Source: Rubrivivax sp.
Lineage (GTDB): Bacteria > Pseudomonadota > Gammaproteobacteria > Burkholderiales > Burkholderiaceae_C
Length of the DNA stretch: 64,000 nt
Direction of reading: 5' to 3'
Assembly (NCBI GenBank): GCA_027490215.1
Contig: JAIXYO010000007.1
Span: 62,001-126,000 of the forward strand
In this document: positions 46,774 to 54,563 of the stretch, one piece after another
How positions within the stretch are numbered: the stretch's first letter is position 1
Layout: each line of letters starts with the position of its first letter
Position numbers and translations under genes: made by a program
Notes under the pieces: model-generated
What the model was told of the DNA's origin: nothing
Database searches by the model: none
What the model saw: the letters and a program-made list of their open reading frames with translations, nothing else

Positions 46774-48348
46774 TCAAAGGTCATCGAGATGATCGAGTAC
46801 GCGCTGCGCATCGGCACCGATGCGCTCGCGCTCCGCCGGCGACAGCCGGGCTACGTGGCGGGCCATCAGGGCGGTGCGCGGGTTGGCGCTCAGCTTGGCT
46901 TCGTGGCGATCCAGAAAGTACCAGTACAAAGCGGTGTAGGGGCACAGCTGCTTGCCTGTCGCCTGGCTCGCCTTGGCGTCCGGTGCGTAAGCGCAATGGC
47001 CGCAGTGGTTGCTCATCCGCTGGATGTACGCACCCGAGGCGACATAAGGCTTGCTGGTGAACCGGCCGCCGTCGGCATACAGGGCCATGCCGGCAACGTT
47101 CGGCAGTTCAACCCATTCGACCGCGTCGACATACACCGCGAGATACCAGGCGGCTACCTGCTTCGGATCGATCTCGGCCAGCAGGCCGAACAGCCCGGTC
47201 ACCATCAGCCGCTGGATGTGGTGCGCATAGCCGTATTGCAAAGTCTGCTCAATCGCGTCGCGAGCACAGGCCATCCGTGTGTCGCCAGTCCAGAACCAGC
47301 GCGGCAGCGGACGGCGGTGGTTGTAGTGATTCGCCTCGGCCATCTGCGGCATATCGCGCCAGTAGACGCCGCGGATGAACTCTCGCCAGCCGAGGATCTG
47401 CCGGATGAAGCCCTCGACGCTGGCCAGCGGCGCGCGTCGGTCGCGGTAAGCCTGCTCAGCCGCGGCAATGACCTCGCGAGGATCGAGCAGGTGCAGGTTC
47501 AGGCTGCTGGCCAGCAGCGAATGCCAGCCGAACGGCGTGCCCGTCCACATCGCGTCCTGGTAGTCACCGAAGGTGACAAGGCGATGCCCGATGAACGCCT
47601 GCAATGCCATGCGCGCCTGCGCTCGCGTGACTGGCCAGGCGAAGTGCGCGAGCGATCCGGGGTGATCGGGAAACAGCCGCTCGACGTCGGCCAACACCTC
47701 GCGCGTCAGGGCATTCGGCTCAAACGCTTCCGGCGGCGGGATCAGGCCTGGCCCGCGCTTCGGATAGCCCTTGCGATTCTCGGCGTCATGGTTCCACTGA
47801 CCCCCCTCGGGTTGATCGGGCGCGGCCGCTTCGCGGTCGATCAGGACGCGGTACCGACGACGCATTTCGCGATAGAAATACTCCATCCGTAAACTGCCCT
47901 TGTACTTGTCCGCCCAGCGCGCAAAGTCGGCGCGCGAGCAGAGGAAGTGCGGGTCGTCGAGCCATTGCAGCGTCACACCCGCGTGTTGAGCCGTCGTGGC
48001 GATGTCTTGTTGCAAGCGCCATGCGCCAGGTTCCAGCAGGCGCAAAACTTCGGGCCGCACGCGCTGCAACTGCCGGGCCAATCGGCCCACCAGCGTGGGC
48101 TCGAGGCAGTCGTCCAACGCGATGTAGTCGACCGTGAAACCGGCTTCCCGCAAGGCATCGCGAAAGTGCCGCATGCCCGAGAGGAACAGCGCAATGCGCG
48201 CCTTGTGGCTCCAGACCCCCGTCGCTTCGCCGGGTGCTTCGATCATCAGCACGCGGTCCCGCTGCGCCTCCAGACCCACCAGCGCCGGGCTGTCCAGCGT
48301 GAGTTGGTCACCGAGCACCAGCACCAGGCGGCGAACCGCGTCGGTCAT
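46774..48348 (-). CDS. phrB: Photolyase of the iron-sulfur bacterial (PhrB/FeS-BCP) type
   Basis: 524 residues from the ATG at 48348. LVLVLGDQLTL is the typical start of the group. Four cysteines fit the [4Fe-4S] ligands of PhrB: one in RMACARD, two in NHCGHC and one in KQLCPYT. PhrB-type enzymes repair (6-4) photoproducts using FAD and a lumazine antenna. The start overlaps the DUF2256 stop by four bases (ATGA). The 76 extra upstream codons in frame overlap that gene and are rejected. It is part of the CarH-like regulator operon. Confidence 0.92.
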   Translation of the reverse strand: MTDAVRRLVLVLGDQLTLDSPALVGLEAQRDRVLMIEAPGEATGVWSHKARIALFLSGMRHFRDALREAGFTVDYIALDDCLEPTLVGRLARQLQRVRPEVLRLLEPGAWRLQQDIATTAQHAGVTLQWLDDPHFLCSRADFARWADKYKGSLRMEYFYREMRRRYRVLIDREAAAPDQPEGGQWNHDAENRKGYPKRGPGLIPPPEAFEPNALTREVLADVERLFPDHPGSLAHFAWPVTRAQARMALQAFIGHRLVTFGDYQDAMWTGTPFGWHSLLASSLNLHLLDPREVIAAAEQAYRDRRAPLASVEGFIRQILGWREFIRGVYWRDMPQMAEANHYNHRRPLPRWFWTGDTRMACARDAIEQTLQYGYAHHIQRLMVTGLFGLLAEIDPKQVAAWYLAVYVDAVEWVELPNVAGMALYADGGRFTSKPYVASGAYIQRMSNHCGHCAYAPDAKASQATGKQLCPYTALYWYFLDRHEAKLSANPRTALMARHVARLSPAERERIGADAQRVLDHLDDL

Positions 48349-48518
48349 CGCGAAGGCACGGGATGACGCGCGGTTGCACGACAGCGATCGGAGCAGTACT
48401 TCACCTCGTTCCAATTCTTGGCCCAGGCGCGACGCCAGGTCATCGGACGCAGGCAGCCGAGACAGGTTTTCTCCGGCAAGGCCGACTTGTTGCCGCGGAA
48501 TGCGAGCGCCGAACCCAT
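48345..48518 (-). CDS. DUF2256 small zinc-ribbon-like protein
   Basis: 57 residues: KTCLGCLRPMTWRRAWAKNW followed by NEVKYCSDRCR, the four-cysteine DUF2256 pattern (CxxC...CxxxC). DUF2256 proteins often sit beside photolyase/cryptochrome genes; their role is unknown. The ATG overlaps the regulator stop (TGATG) and the stop overlaps the photolyase start (ATGA), so all three genes are coupled. The frame is open further upstream, but that part lies inside the regulator gene. Confidence 0.87.
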   Translation of the reverse strand: MGSALAFRGNKSALPEKTCLGCLRPMTWRRAWAKNWNEVKYCSDRCRATARHPVPSR

Positions 48519-49456
48519 CAGGCGCCGCCGTGCCGCCAGCGCTCGATCTGCGGGTGGATGTCCTGCAGCGATGCAAATGCCATCACGCCCTCGACCGGAC
48601 GGCGGTGCAGCACCGGCGCCGATCCGCCGACCCATAACTCGACGGCCGGCGGCAGCTTGCTGCGCAATTCGGTCAGACCATCAACCACCTGATTCGGGTT
48701 CATGCAGCCGGTGAAGCCAAGCGCCACGATGTCACAGCGATATGCTGAGGCGGCCAGCGTGATGTCCCACACGGGCGTCTGAACGCCCAGAGACAGCACG
48801 CGCGCGCCATCGAGCGAAAACAAGGTTTCGGCGAGCAGAAGGCCCAGGCCATGTGGCTCGCCAGGCAAGGTCGTCAGCAGCACCCGCGGCCGATCGAGTG
48901 GTGCGGCTTCGGGAATGCCGGCCAGCGCCTGCCGCAGCACGCCTTGCAAACATTCGATGTAGGCGTGCTCTTCGAAGATCTCTAGCTGACCGCGCATCCA
49001 CGTATCGCCCACCAGCATGTTCAGCGGCAGGACGACATCGAGGACGAAGCGTGACAAACCAAGACGCATCTGCGTTTGCAGCAACAAGCGACGCAGCGCA
49101 TCCACATCGTGCGAACGCATCAGTGCCAGGTAAGACTTCAGGTCAGGCGCCGTCAGATCGCTCCCGGGGCGCCGAGGGGCGTCAACTGTGTTCTCGCTGA
49201 GTTCGACCAAGGCCTCAATGGGCATTGGCACCAAGCGCCCAGGTCGATGTCCGCCGTCGATCAGGCGCTTGACAATGCGCAGTTTCTCAACCTGTTCCAG
49301 CGGATAGGCGCGCTCGCCATTCACGTCGCGCTCAGGCTGCGGAAAACCGTAGCGGCGCTCCCAGACCCGCAGCGTGTCTTTGGTCAGGCCGGTGTCGCGC
49401 TCAACGGCTGCGATGGCCAGCGTCAAAGACTTCAGACCTCGTGTGGAATCACTCAT
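48518..49456 (-). CDS. MerR-family regulator with B12-binding domain, CarH/LitR-like photoreceptor
   Basis: 312 residues. The N-terminal MerR helix-turn-helix (about 12-75) has VERDTGLTKDTLRVWERRYG. The light-sensing half has the four-helix-bundle motif Wx9EH (Trp153, Glu163-His164) and the cobalamin motif ExHxxG (E200-x-H202-x-x-G205), both characteristic of CarH. In CarH/LitR, adenosylcobalamin holds a DNA-bound tetramer in the dark; light breaks the Co-C bond and releases repression. It starts the operon with DUF2256 and photolyase and is divergent from a glutathione peroxidase gene 63 bases away. AdoCbl use is inferred from motifs. Confidence 0.9.
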   Translation of the reverse strand: MSDSTRGLKSLTLAIAAVERDTGLTKDTLRVWERRYGFPQPERDVNGERAYPLEQVEKLRIVKRLIDGGHRPGRLVPMPIEALVELSENTVDAPRRPGSDLTAPDLKSYLALMRSHDVDALRRLLLQTQMRLGLSRFVLDVVLPLNMLVGDTWMRGQLEIFEEHAYIECLQGVLRQALAGIPEAAPLDRPRVLLTTLPGEPHGLGLLLAETLFSLDGARVLSLGVQTPVWDITLAASAYRCDIVALGFTGCMNPNQVVDGLTELRSKLPPAVELWVGGSAPVLHRRPVEGVMAFASLQDIHPQIERWRHGGA

Positions 49457-49481
49457 GGCACATCGGAATACTGGACCCCAC

Positions 49482-49510
49482 AATATACTTTGATGACAAG
49501 AATTTGACTA
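49482..49510 (-). promoter_or_regulatory. Probable promoter of the CarH-like operon in the divergent 63-base gap
   Basis: On the minus strand TAGTCA (49510-49505) and TATATT (49487-49482) are 17 bases apart, a sigma-70-type arrangement. On the plus strand TATACT at 49484-49489 could serve the peroxidase gene, so both promoters would overlap and one bound regulator could control both. Confidence 0.45.
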
Positions 49511-49519
49511 GGACAGGAT

Positions 49520-50110
49520 ATGGACGAATCAATCTTCCGCGCGCTGATGACCCGACTGAAATCGATGGTTACGGCAGCGATGCTGCTGGTCTGCGCGACG
49601 GCTGCGCAGGCTACGAGTTGCCCTGCCTTGCTGGACCGAAGCATGCCGAGGCTGCAGGATGAAAAACCGCAGAACCTGTGTCAGTACAGCGGTAAGGTCG
49701 TCGTTGTCGTGAACACCGCCAGCTACTGTGGATTCACATCGCAGTACAAGGGACTGGAGGCACTGTACGCCCGGTACCAAGATCGCGGTCTGGTGGTCCT
49801 GGGCTTTCCTTCCAATGATTTCGGCAGTCAGGAGCCTGGCAGCAACCAGGAAATCGCTTCGTTCTGCTCGAGCACCTTCGGCGTCAAGTTTCCGATGTTC
49901 ACAAAGACTCGCGTCTCCAAGAGCGCAGGATCCGATGTCAACCCGCTCTATGCGGATCTGCGCAAGGTGACTGGATCGGCGCCGCGATGGAATTTCCACA
50001 AATACGTGATTGCCAGAGACGGCACGACGGTGGAAAGCTACAGCGCGCTGACCGCGCCGGACGACAAGTCATTCATCCGGAGCCTGGAGAAACTGCTGGC
50101 CGCGCCCTGA
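49520..50110 (+). CDS. Glutathione peroxidase family protein, exported
   Basis: 196 residues. An N-terminal signal peptide (MVTAAMLLVCATAAQA|TS) is followed by the peroxidase core: NTASYCGFTSQY with a catalytic Cys in place of selenocysteine, FPSNDFGSQEPG with the active-site Gln, and RWNFHKY with the Trp. It reduces peroxides, probably lipid hydroperoxides, in the periplasm, using thioredoxin-like donors. AGGACAGG precedes the ATG. It is divergent from the CarH-like operon and sits next to lipid-modifying genes, consistent with a photo-oxidative stress role. Confidence 0.9.
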   Translation: MDESIFRALMTRLKSMVTAAMLLVCATAAQATSCPALLDRSMPRLQDEKPQNLCQYSGKVVVVVNTASYCGFTSQYKGLEALYARYQDRGLVVLGFPSNDFGSQEPGSNQEIASFCSSTFGVKFPMFTKTRVSKSAGSDVNPLYADLRKVTGSAPRWNFHKYVIARDGTTVESYSALTAPDDKSFIRSLEKLLAAP

Positions 50111-50483
50111 GACACCCCGCAAAATCAAGGGAATACCGCTCAGTTATATTTTGAACAGTATGGTTCATCATGTCGAAATGCCCCTGACGGCGCGCGAACA
50201 AGATCGCCTCGCGCCGCAAAGCCGGAAGACTTTCAAGGCGCCGCCAAAATCAGGGGAACTCCCTTGTCGTTTTATTGACTACACTTGGGCTTGTTGCTTG
50301 ACAACTTCGACGTTCATCAGCTCTTGTTCTGGAACGAGGCCTGAGAAACCCAAGCTGGCAAGTGCATTTGCAAACTGTTTCGCGTTGCACAGCCAGTCGG
50401 CACAACCGATCGAAATCCGGCGGCGGTTTTCATTCCTCCTCCCTCCGTTATTCGCCCCCGGGCGCTGTGCAGCTTCTTTATTC
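50111..50483. other. Gene-poor leader between peroxidase and FAD oxidase genes
   Basis: No recognised gene. Base composition is less GC-rich than elsewhere. A TGAAC-N6-GTTCA inverted repeat lies at 50152-50167. On the minus strand an unstarted frame near 50280-50450 reads plausibly as protein (ISIGCADWLCNAKQFANAL) and may be a gene remnant. I did not find tRNA or riboswitch signatures I could name. Confidence 0.5.
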
Positions 50484-50529
50484 AAGGCGGTGGTGATGTC
50501 TCTTCGGGGCGTCACCGCCGCCTTTGATT
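50484..50529 (+). terminator. Strong hairpin with T-run, 25 bases before the FAD oxidase gene
   Basis: Arms 50484-50496 and 50512-50524 pair over 13 bases with one G-U wobble, around a 15-base loop, followed by TGATTTTG. It lies 370 bases after the peroxidase stop but only ~30 bases before the next gene, so it could be a distant terminator or an attenuator in the leader of the lipid operon. Confidence 0.72.
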
Positions 50530-50553
50530 TTGTGCGCGTTGCGGAGCCTTCGG

Positions 50554-51867
50554 GTGTCTGACGACGTGCGGCGCGTGGCGGTCATCGGCTCTGGCATCTC
50601 GGGCCTGTCGGTGGCGCACGCATTGGCCAGCGATGCGCAGGTCACGCTGTTCGAGGCGGGCGCCTATTTCGGTGGGCACACCCACACCGTCGATGTCACG
50701 CTGGAAGGTCAGATCCATGGCGTCGACACTGGCTTTCTGGTCTTCAACGAACGCACTTATCCGAAGCTGATCGCACTGTTCGGCGAGTTGCAAGTGCCCA
50801 CGGCGCTGTCGGACATGTCGTTTTCGGTGCAGGTGCCTGACATCGGCCTGGAATGGAGTGGCAGCGACCTGAACAGCGTGTTCGCGCAGCGCCGAAATCT
50901 GGCTCGGCCAGCGTTCTGGCGGATGTTGCGCGACCTGACGCGCTTCAATCGCCTGGCCACAACGCTGGCCGAGCGCGGCAGGGCCACCGAACAGCAACAG
51001 GCGATTGGGGACTTCCTGGCCGAACACCGCTTCAGCGCTGAATTCCGCGACTGGTATTTCCTGCCGATGATCGGCTGCATCTGGTCCTGTCCGACCGACC
51101 AGATGCTGCGCTTCCCGATCGCCACGATGATCCGCTTTTGCCATAACCACGGTCTCATCCAGGTGACGAATCGGCCTCGCTGGTACACGGTGAGGGGCGG
51201 CGCACGCCAGTACGTAGAGAAGCTGTTGCGCCGAGTTCCCGACGCGCGGCTGAACACACCGGTGCGCAGCGTGCGGCGCTCGCAGACTGGCGGCCCCGTC
51301 AGCGTATCCACCGATCACGGCACCGAGCTGTTCGACGAAGTCGTGCTCGCGTGCCACAGCGACCAGTCGCTGGCGCTGCTCGCCGATGCCACGCCGGCCG
51401 AACGCGCGGTGCTGGGTGCGATCCGCTACCACCGCAACCGTGCGGTGCTGCACACCGACACTGCCGTGCTGCCACGACGCAAGGTCGCCTGGGCCGCCTG
51501 GAACTACGAGCGCGCGCGCGCCGGCTCGCGCGAGTCAGCCGCGGTCTGCCTGCACTACCTGATCAACCGGCTGCAACCGCTGCCTTTCAGGGCGCCTGTC
51601 GTGGTGTCGCTCAATCCCATCACCGAACCGCGCGCCGACACTGTCCACGGCGAGTACGACTACGCCCACCCGGTGTTCGACGCGGCAGCGATCGCCGCGC
51701 AGCAGCGGGTGCCATCGCTGCAGGGCGAAGCGCACACCTGGTTCTGCGGCGCCTGGACGCGCTACGGTTTTCATGAAGATGGCCTGATGTCCGGCCTCGC
51801 CGTGGTCGATGGATTGCGCCGGCGCTGGGCTCAAACCGAACCGCGCCCCATGCCGGTGGCCGCATGA
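50554..51867 (+). CDS. FAD-dependent amine-oxidase-like oxidoreductase (COG2907 type)
   Basis: 437 residues. The FAD-binding motif VAVIGSGISGLSVAHALA is at the N-terminus; the body matches the amine oxidase/desaturase-like flavoproteins that co-occur with DUF1365 and CFA-synthase genes. The GTG at 50554 is chosen because CGGAG lies about eight bases upstream; a TTG at 50524 is within the terminator stem. Relatives in singlet-oxygen regulons act on fatty acids (proposed desaturation in furan-fatty-acid synthesis in Rhodobacter); that role here is inference. Overlaps the DUF1365 gene by four bases. Confidence 0.87.
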   Translation: MSDDVRRVAVIGSGISGLSVAHALASDAQVTLFEAGAYFGGHTHTVDVTLEGQIHGVDTGFLVFNERTYPKLIALFGELQVPTALSDMSFSVQVPDIGLEWSGSDLNSVFAQRRNLARPAFWRMLRDLTRFNRLATTLAERGRATEQQQAIGDFLAEHRFSAEFRDWYFLPMIGCIWSCPTDQMLRFPIATMIRFCHNHGLIQVTNRPRWYTVRGGARQYVEKLLRRVPDARLNTPVRSVRRSQTGGPVSVSTDHGTELFDEVVLACHSDQSLALLADATPAERAVLGAIRYHRNRAVLHTDTAVLPRRKVAWAAWNYERARAGSRESAAVCLHYLINRLQPLPFRAPVVVSLNPITEPRADTVHGEYDYAHPVFDAAAIAAQQRVPSLQGEAHTWFCGAWTRYGFHEDGLMSGLAVVDGLRRRWAQTEPRPMPVAA

Positions 51868-52676
51868 CAGCGTGTCTTGCGAACGTGGAGCAGGCCGAAC
51901 CCTTGATCGGCTTCGGGCAGGTGCGCCACACTCGATTGCGGCCGGCGCTAAACCGCTTCGCCTACCCGACCTACTTTCTGATGTTGCCGATGCGCCGTCT
52001 GCGGGCGGCGCCACATGCCGCGCTGGCGCGGAACCGCTTCGGGCTGATCAGCTTTCACGACCGCGACCACGGCGACGGACGCGCCGACAGCCTGGCCTGG
52101 CTGGATGAACTGCTGGAGCACGACGGCATCGCCGATGCCAATGGCGAGGTCTGGCTGCACTGCTACCCGCGGGTGCTGGGCCACACTTTCAAGCCGGTGA
52201 GCTTCTGGTACTGCCACCGCGCAGACGATTCGCTGGCCGCAGTGGTCGTCGAGGTCAACAACACCTTCGGCGAGCGGCACTGCTACCTGCTGCACGGTCC
52301 GCAGCTAGGCTACGGCAAAGAGCAGGTGGCGACCAAGGTATTTCATGTGTCGCCGTTCTGCGCGGTGAACGGGCACTATCGATTCCGCTTCATGCACGGC
52401 ACGGCGCATCCGACGGGCGACGCCGGGCGTGTGGTGATGAGCAGAACGGTGGCCCGCATCGACCACGACGACGAGCTTGGTGCGTTGATCCAGACCAGTG
52501 TGTCAGGCGCACTCGAAGTCCTGTCGGACCGCAGCTTGCGTCGGGCTTTTTTCGGCATGCCGCTGATGACGCTGGGCGTGATCGGCCGGATCCACTGGCA
52601 GGCACTGCGCTTGTGGATCAAACGCGTACCGTTCTGGCGCAAGCCCACGCCGCCCGCTGTTTTCGTGACGCGCTAA
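51864..52676 (+). CDS. DUF1365 protein
   Basis: 270 residues. The family landmarks are RHTRLRPALNRFAYPTYFL near the N-terminus, the LHCYPRVLGHTFKPVSFWYC segment, and KVFHVSPF in the middle. Function is unknown; the gene nearly always lies between the COG2907 flavoprotein and a CFA-synthase paralogue. The ATG overlaps the preceding stop (ATGA). The C-terminal part has a hydrophobic stretch (PLMTLGVIGRIHWQALRLWI) suggesting membrane association. Confidence 0.9.
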   Translation: MTACLANVEQAEPLIGFGQVRHTRLRPALNRFAYPTYFLMLPMRRLRAAPHAALARNRFGLISFHDRDHGDGRADSLAWLDELLEHDGIADANGEVWLHCYPRVLGHTFKPVSFWYCHRADDSLAAVVVEVNNTFGERHCYLLHGPQLGYGKEQVATKVFHVSPFCAVNGHYRFRFMHGTAHPTGDAGRVVMSRTVARIDHDDELGALIQTSVSGALEVLSDRSLRRAFFGMPLMTLGVIGRIHWQALRLWIKRVPFWRKPTPPAVFVTR

Positions 52677-52712
52677 AAGCGCGCTCTGCTTTTATCCTGT
52701 CAGCCCCGCTGC

Positions 52713-53957
52713 ATGCCCCGATTCGACGTGATGAGCACCACCTCTCTTTCCCCTGCAACCCTCCCCGACACTGCACCCGCCGCCGCCCGCGCGGTGTTCC
52801 GGCTGCTGAAGAACCTGAAGCACGGCACGCTGGACATCCAGCTGCCTGACGGCACCGGCCTGCATTTCGGCCGAGCCGTCGATGGCGGGCTGCGCGCGAG
52901 CATGCGCCTGGTCAACTGGAACGTCTGCGGGGCCGCGATGCGCTCGGGTGACATCGGCTTCGCCGAAAGCTTCATCGCGGGCGATTGGACTTCACCCGAC
53001 CCGGCCGCGCTGCTCAAGCTGCTGATCGCGAACCGCAGCGAGGTGGAATCTCTCGTCTACGGCACCTGGTGGGGCGCACTGTTGTACCGAGCGAAACACT
53101 GGCTGAATCGCAACTCGCGGTCGGGCAGCAAGAAAAACATCCACGCGCACTACGACCTCGGCAACGAGTTCTACCGTCTGTGGCTTGACCCGACGATGAA
53201 CTATTCCAGTGCCTGGTTCGAGGGCGACCGAACGCGGCCGATGGAAGACGCGCAGTGGGCCAAGGTGCGGCGCGCGCTCACCGAATGCGGTGTCAAGCCG
53301 GGCGACCGCGTGCTGGAGATCGGCTGCGGGTGGGGCGCGCTGGCCGAATGCGCCGCGCGCGAGTTTGGCGCCACCGTCACCGGCGTCACCTTGTCGAGCG
53401 AGCAACTCGAGTGGGCGCAAAAGCGACTCGCCGATGCAAGCCTGCCCGGCGACTTGCGCTTCCAGGATTACCGCGACCTGAAGGCGGGAAGCGAAGGGCC
53501 GTTCGACGCCATCGCCTCGATCGAGATGTTCGAGGCGGTGGGCCGAGAGTACTGGCCCAGCTTCTTCGAGACGCTGAGTTCGCAATTGAAGCCGGGCGGC
53601 AAGGCCTGCGTGCAGAGCATCGTGATCCGGGACGACCTGTTCGAGCGCTACGTCCACTCCACCGACTTCATCCAGCAGTACATCTTCCCCGGTGGCCTGC
53701 TGCCCAGCCCGACCGAGTTCCGCGAGGCCGCCACCCGCGCAGGCCTGCGCGTGGTCGGGGAACTGGAATTCGGCCTCGACTACGCGGAGACGTTACTGCG
53801 CTGGCGGCAGCGCTTCCTGAGCCACGAAGGGCCGGTGCGGCAGTTGGGCTTCGACACCCGGTTCATGCGCATCTGGGAGTTTTACCTCGCTTACTGCGAG
53901 GCCGCGTTCACGATGGGCAACACCAACGTCATGCAGTTCACGCTGCAGCGAGACTGA
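52713..53957 (+). CDS. Cyclopropane-fatty-acyl-phospholipid synthase family methyltransferase
   Basis: 414 residues; an ATG at 52731 is an alternative start. The AdoMet-binding motif is VLEIGCGWGALAE, with HYDLGNEFYRLWLD and MNYSSAWF upstream and IEMFEAVG, YIFPGG downstream, all typical of CfaA-type enzymes. It methylates unsaturated phospholipid acyl chains; paralogues in photo-oxidative regulons may instead make methylated or furan precursors. Without a reference alignment I cannot say which. It is 36 bases after DUF1365 and one base before the next gene. Confidence 0.92.
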   Translation: MPRFDVMSTTSLSPATLPDTAPAAARAVFRLLKNLKHGTLDIQLPDGTGLHFGRAVDGGLRASMRLVNWNVCGAAMRSGDIGFAESFIAGDWTSPDPAALLKLLIANRSEVESLVYGTWWGALLYRAKHWLNRNSRSGSKKNIHAHYDLGNEFYRLWLDPTMNYSSAWFEGDRTRPMEDAQWAKVRRALTECGVKPGDRVLEIGCGWGALAECAAREFGATVTGVTLSSEQLEWAQKRLADASLPGDLRFQDYRDLKAGSEGPFDAIASIEMFEAVGREYWPSFFETLSSQLKPGGKACVQSIVIRDDLFERYVHSTDFIQQYIFPGGLLPSPTEFREAATRAGLRVVGELEFGLDYAETLLRWRQRFLSHEGPVRQLGFDTRFMRIWEFYLAYCEAAFTMGNTNVMQFTLQRD

Positions 53958-53958
53958 G

Positions 53959-54549
53959 ATGTACGAGCATCAACCCATCGATCGCCAACGCCGATCGCTG
54001 CTGGCGCTGCCGCTGACCTGCGGCGCGCTGACGATCAGCGCTGTGGCGCTGGCGCGCTCTGCACCGCCGACGCCGCCCGAGGTGAGCAGCGAGTTGCCAG
54101 GCGCGCGGCTGCTTGGCAGTGGCCGTTTGACCTATTTCCTGTTCCACGTCTACGACGCAAGGCTGTGGGCCGGGTCCGAGTTCGGGGTGACGCGCTTTGA
54201 TCAGGTGCCACTGGCACTCGAACTTGAATACGCACGCAGCTTCGACAACGCCGACATCGCTGAGCGCTCGATCGAGGAAATGCGGCGCAGCGGACCGATC
54301 GCACCCGAGAAGGTGACGCGCTGGATGGCGGCGATGAAGCAGGCCTTCCCGGACGTCGCTTCAGGTGACCGCGTGACCGGCGTGCAAGTGCCCGGCGTGG
54401 CAGCACGCTTCTTCGTCAATGGCAGGCTCACCGGCGAAATCCGGGATGGCGAGTTCACCCGGCTGTTCTTCGGCATCTGGCTGTCGCCGCGGACCTCCGA
54501 GCCCGAGCTGCGCCAGGCGCTGCTGGCAGGCGCGCCGAGCGGCTCCTGA
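53959..54549 (+). CDS. Chalcone isomerase-like exported protein
   Basis: 196 residues. A signal-like N-terminus (RRSLLALPLTCGALTISAVALA) is followed by a chalcone_isomerase-like fold with GARLLGSGRLTYFLFHVYDARLW and a C-terminal FFGIWL..RTSEPELRQALL. Plant enzymes with this fold bind fatty acids or isomerise chalcones; bacterial members are of unknown function and may bind lipids in the periplasm. Starts one base after the CFA-synthase stop, so it is surely in the same operon. Confidence 0.85.
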   Translation: MYEHQPIDRQRRSLLALPLTCGALTISAVALARSAPPTPPEVSSELPGARLLGSGRLTYFLFHVYDARLWAGSEFGVTRFDQVPLALELEYARSFDNADIAERSIEEMRRSGPIAPEKVTRWMAAMKQAFPDVASGDRVTGVQVPGVAARFFVNGRLTGEIRDGEFTRLFFGIWLSPRTSEPELRQALLAGAPSGS

Positions 54550-54563
54550 TCGAGACGGGCACC

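Noticed and set aside
48349-48576. N-terminal extension of photolyase
   Set aside because: Lies inside DUF2256 and the regulator gene; the ATGA overlap marks the true start.
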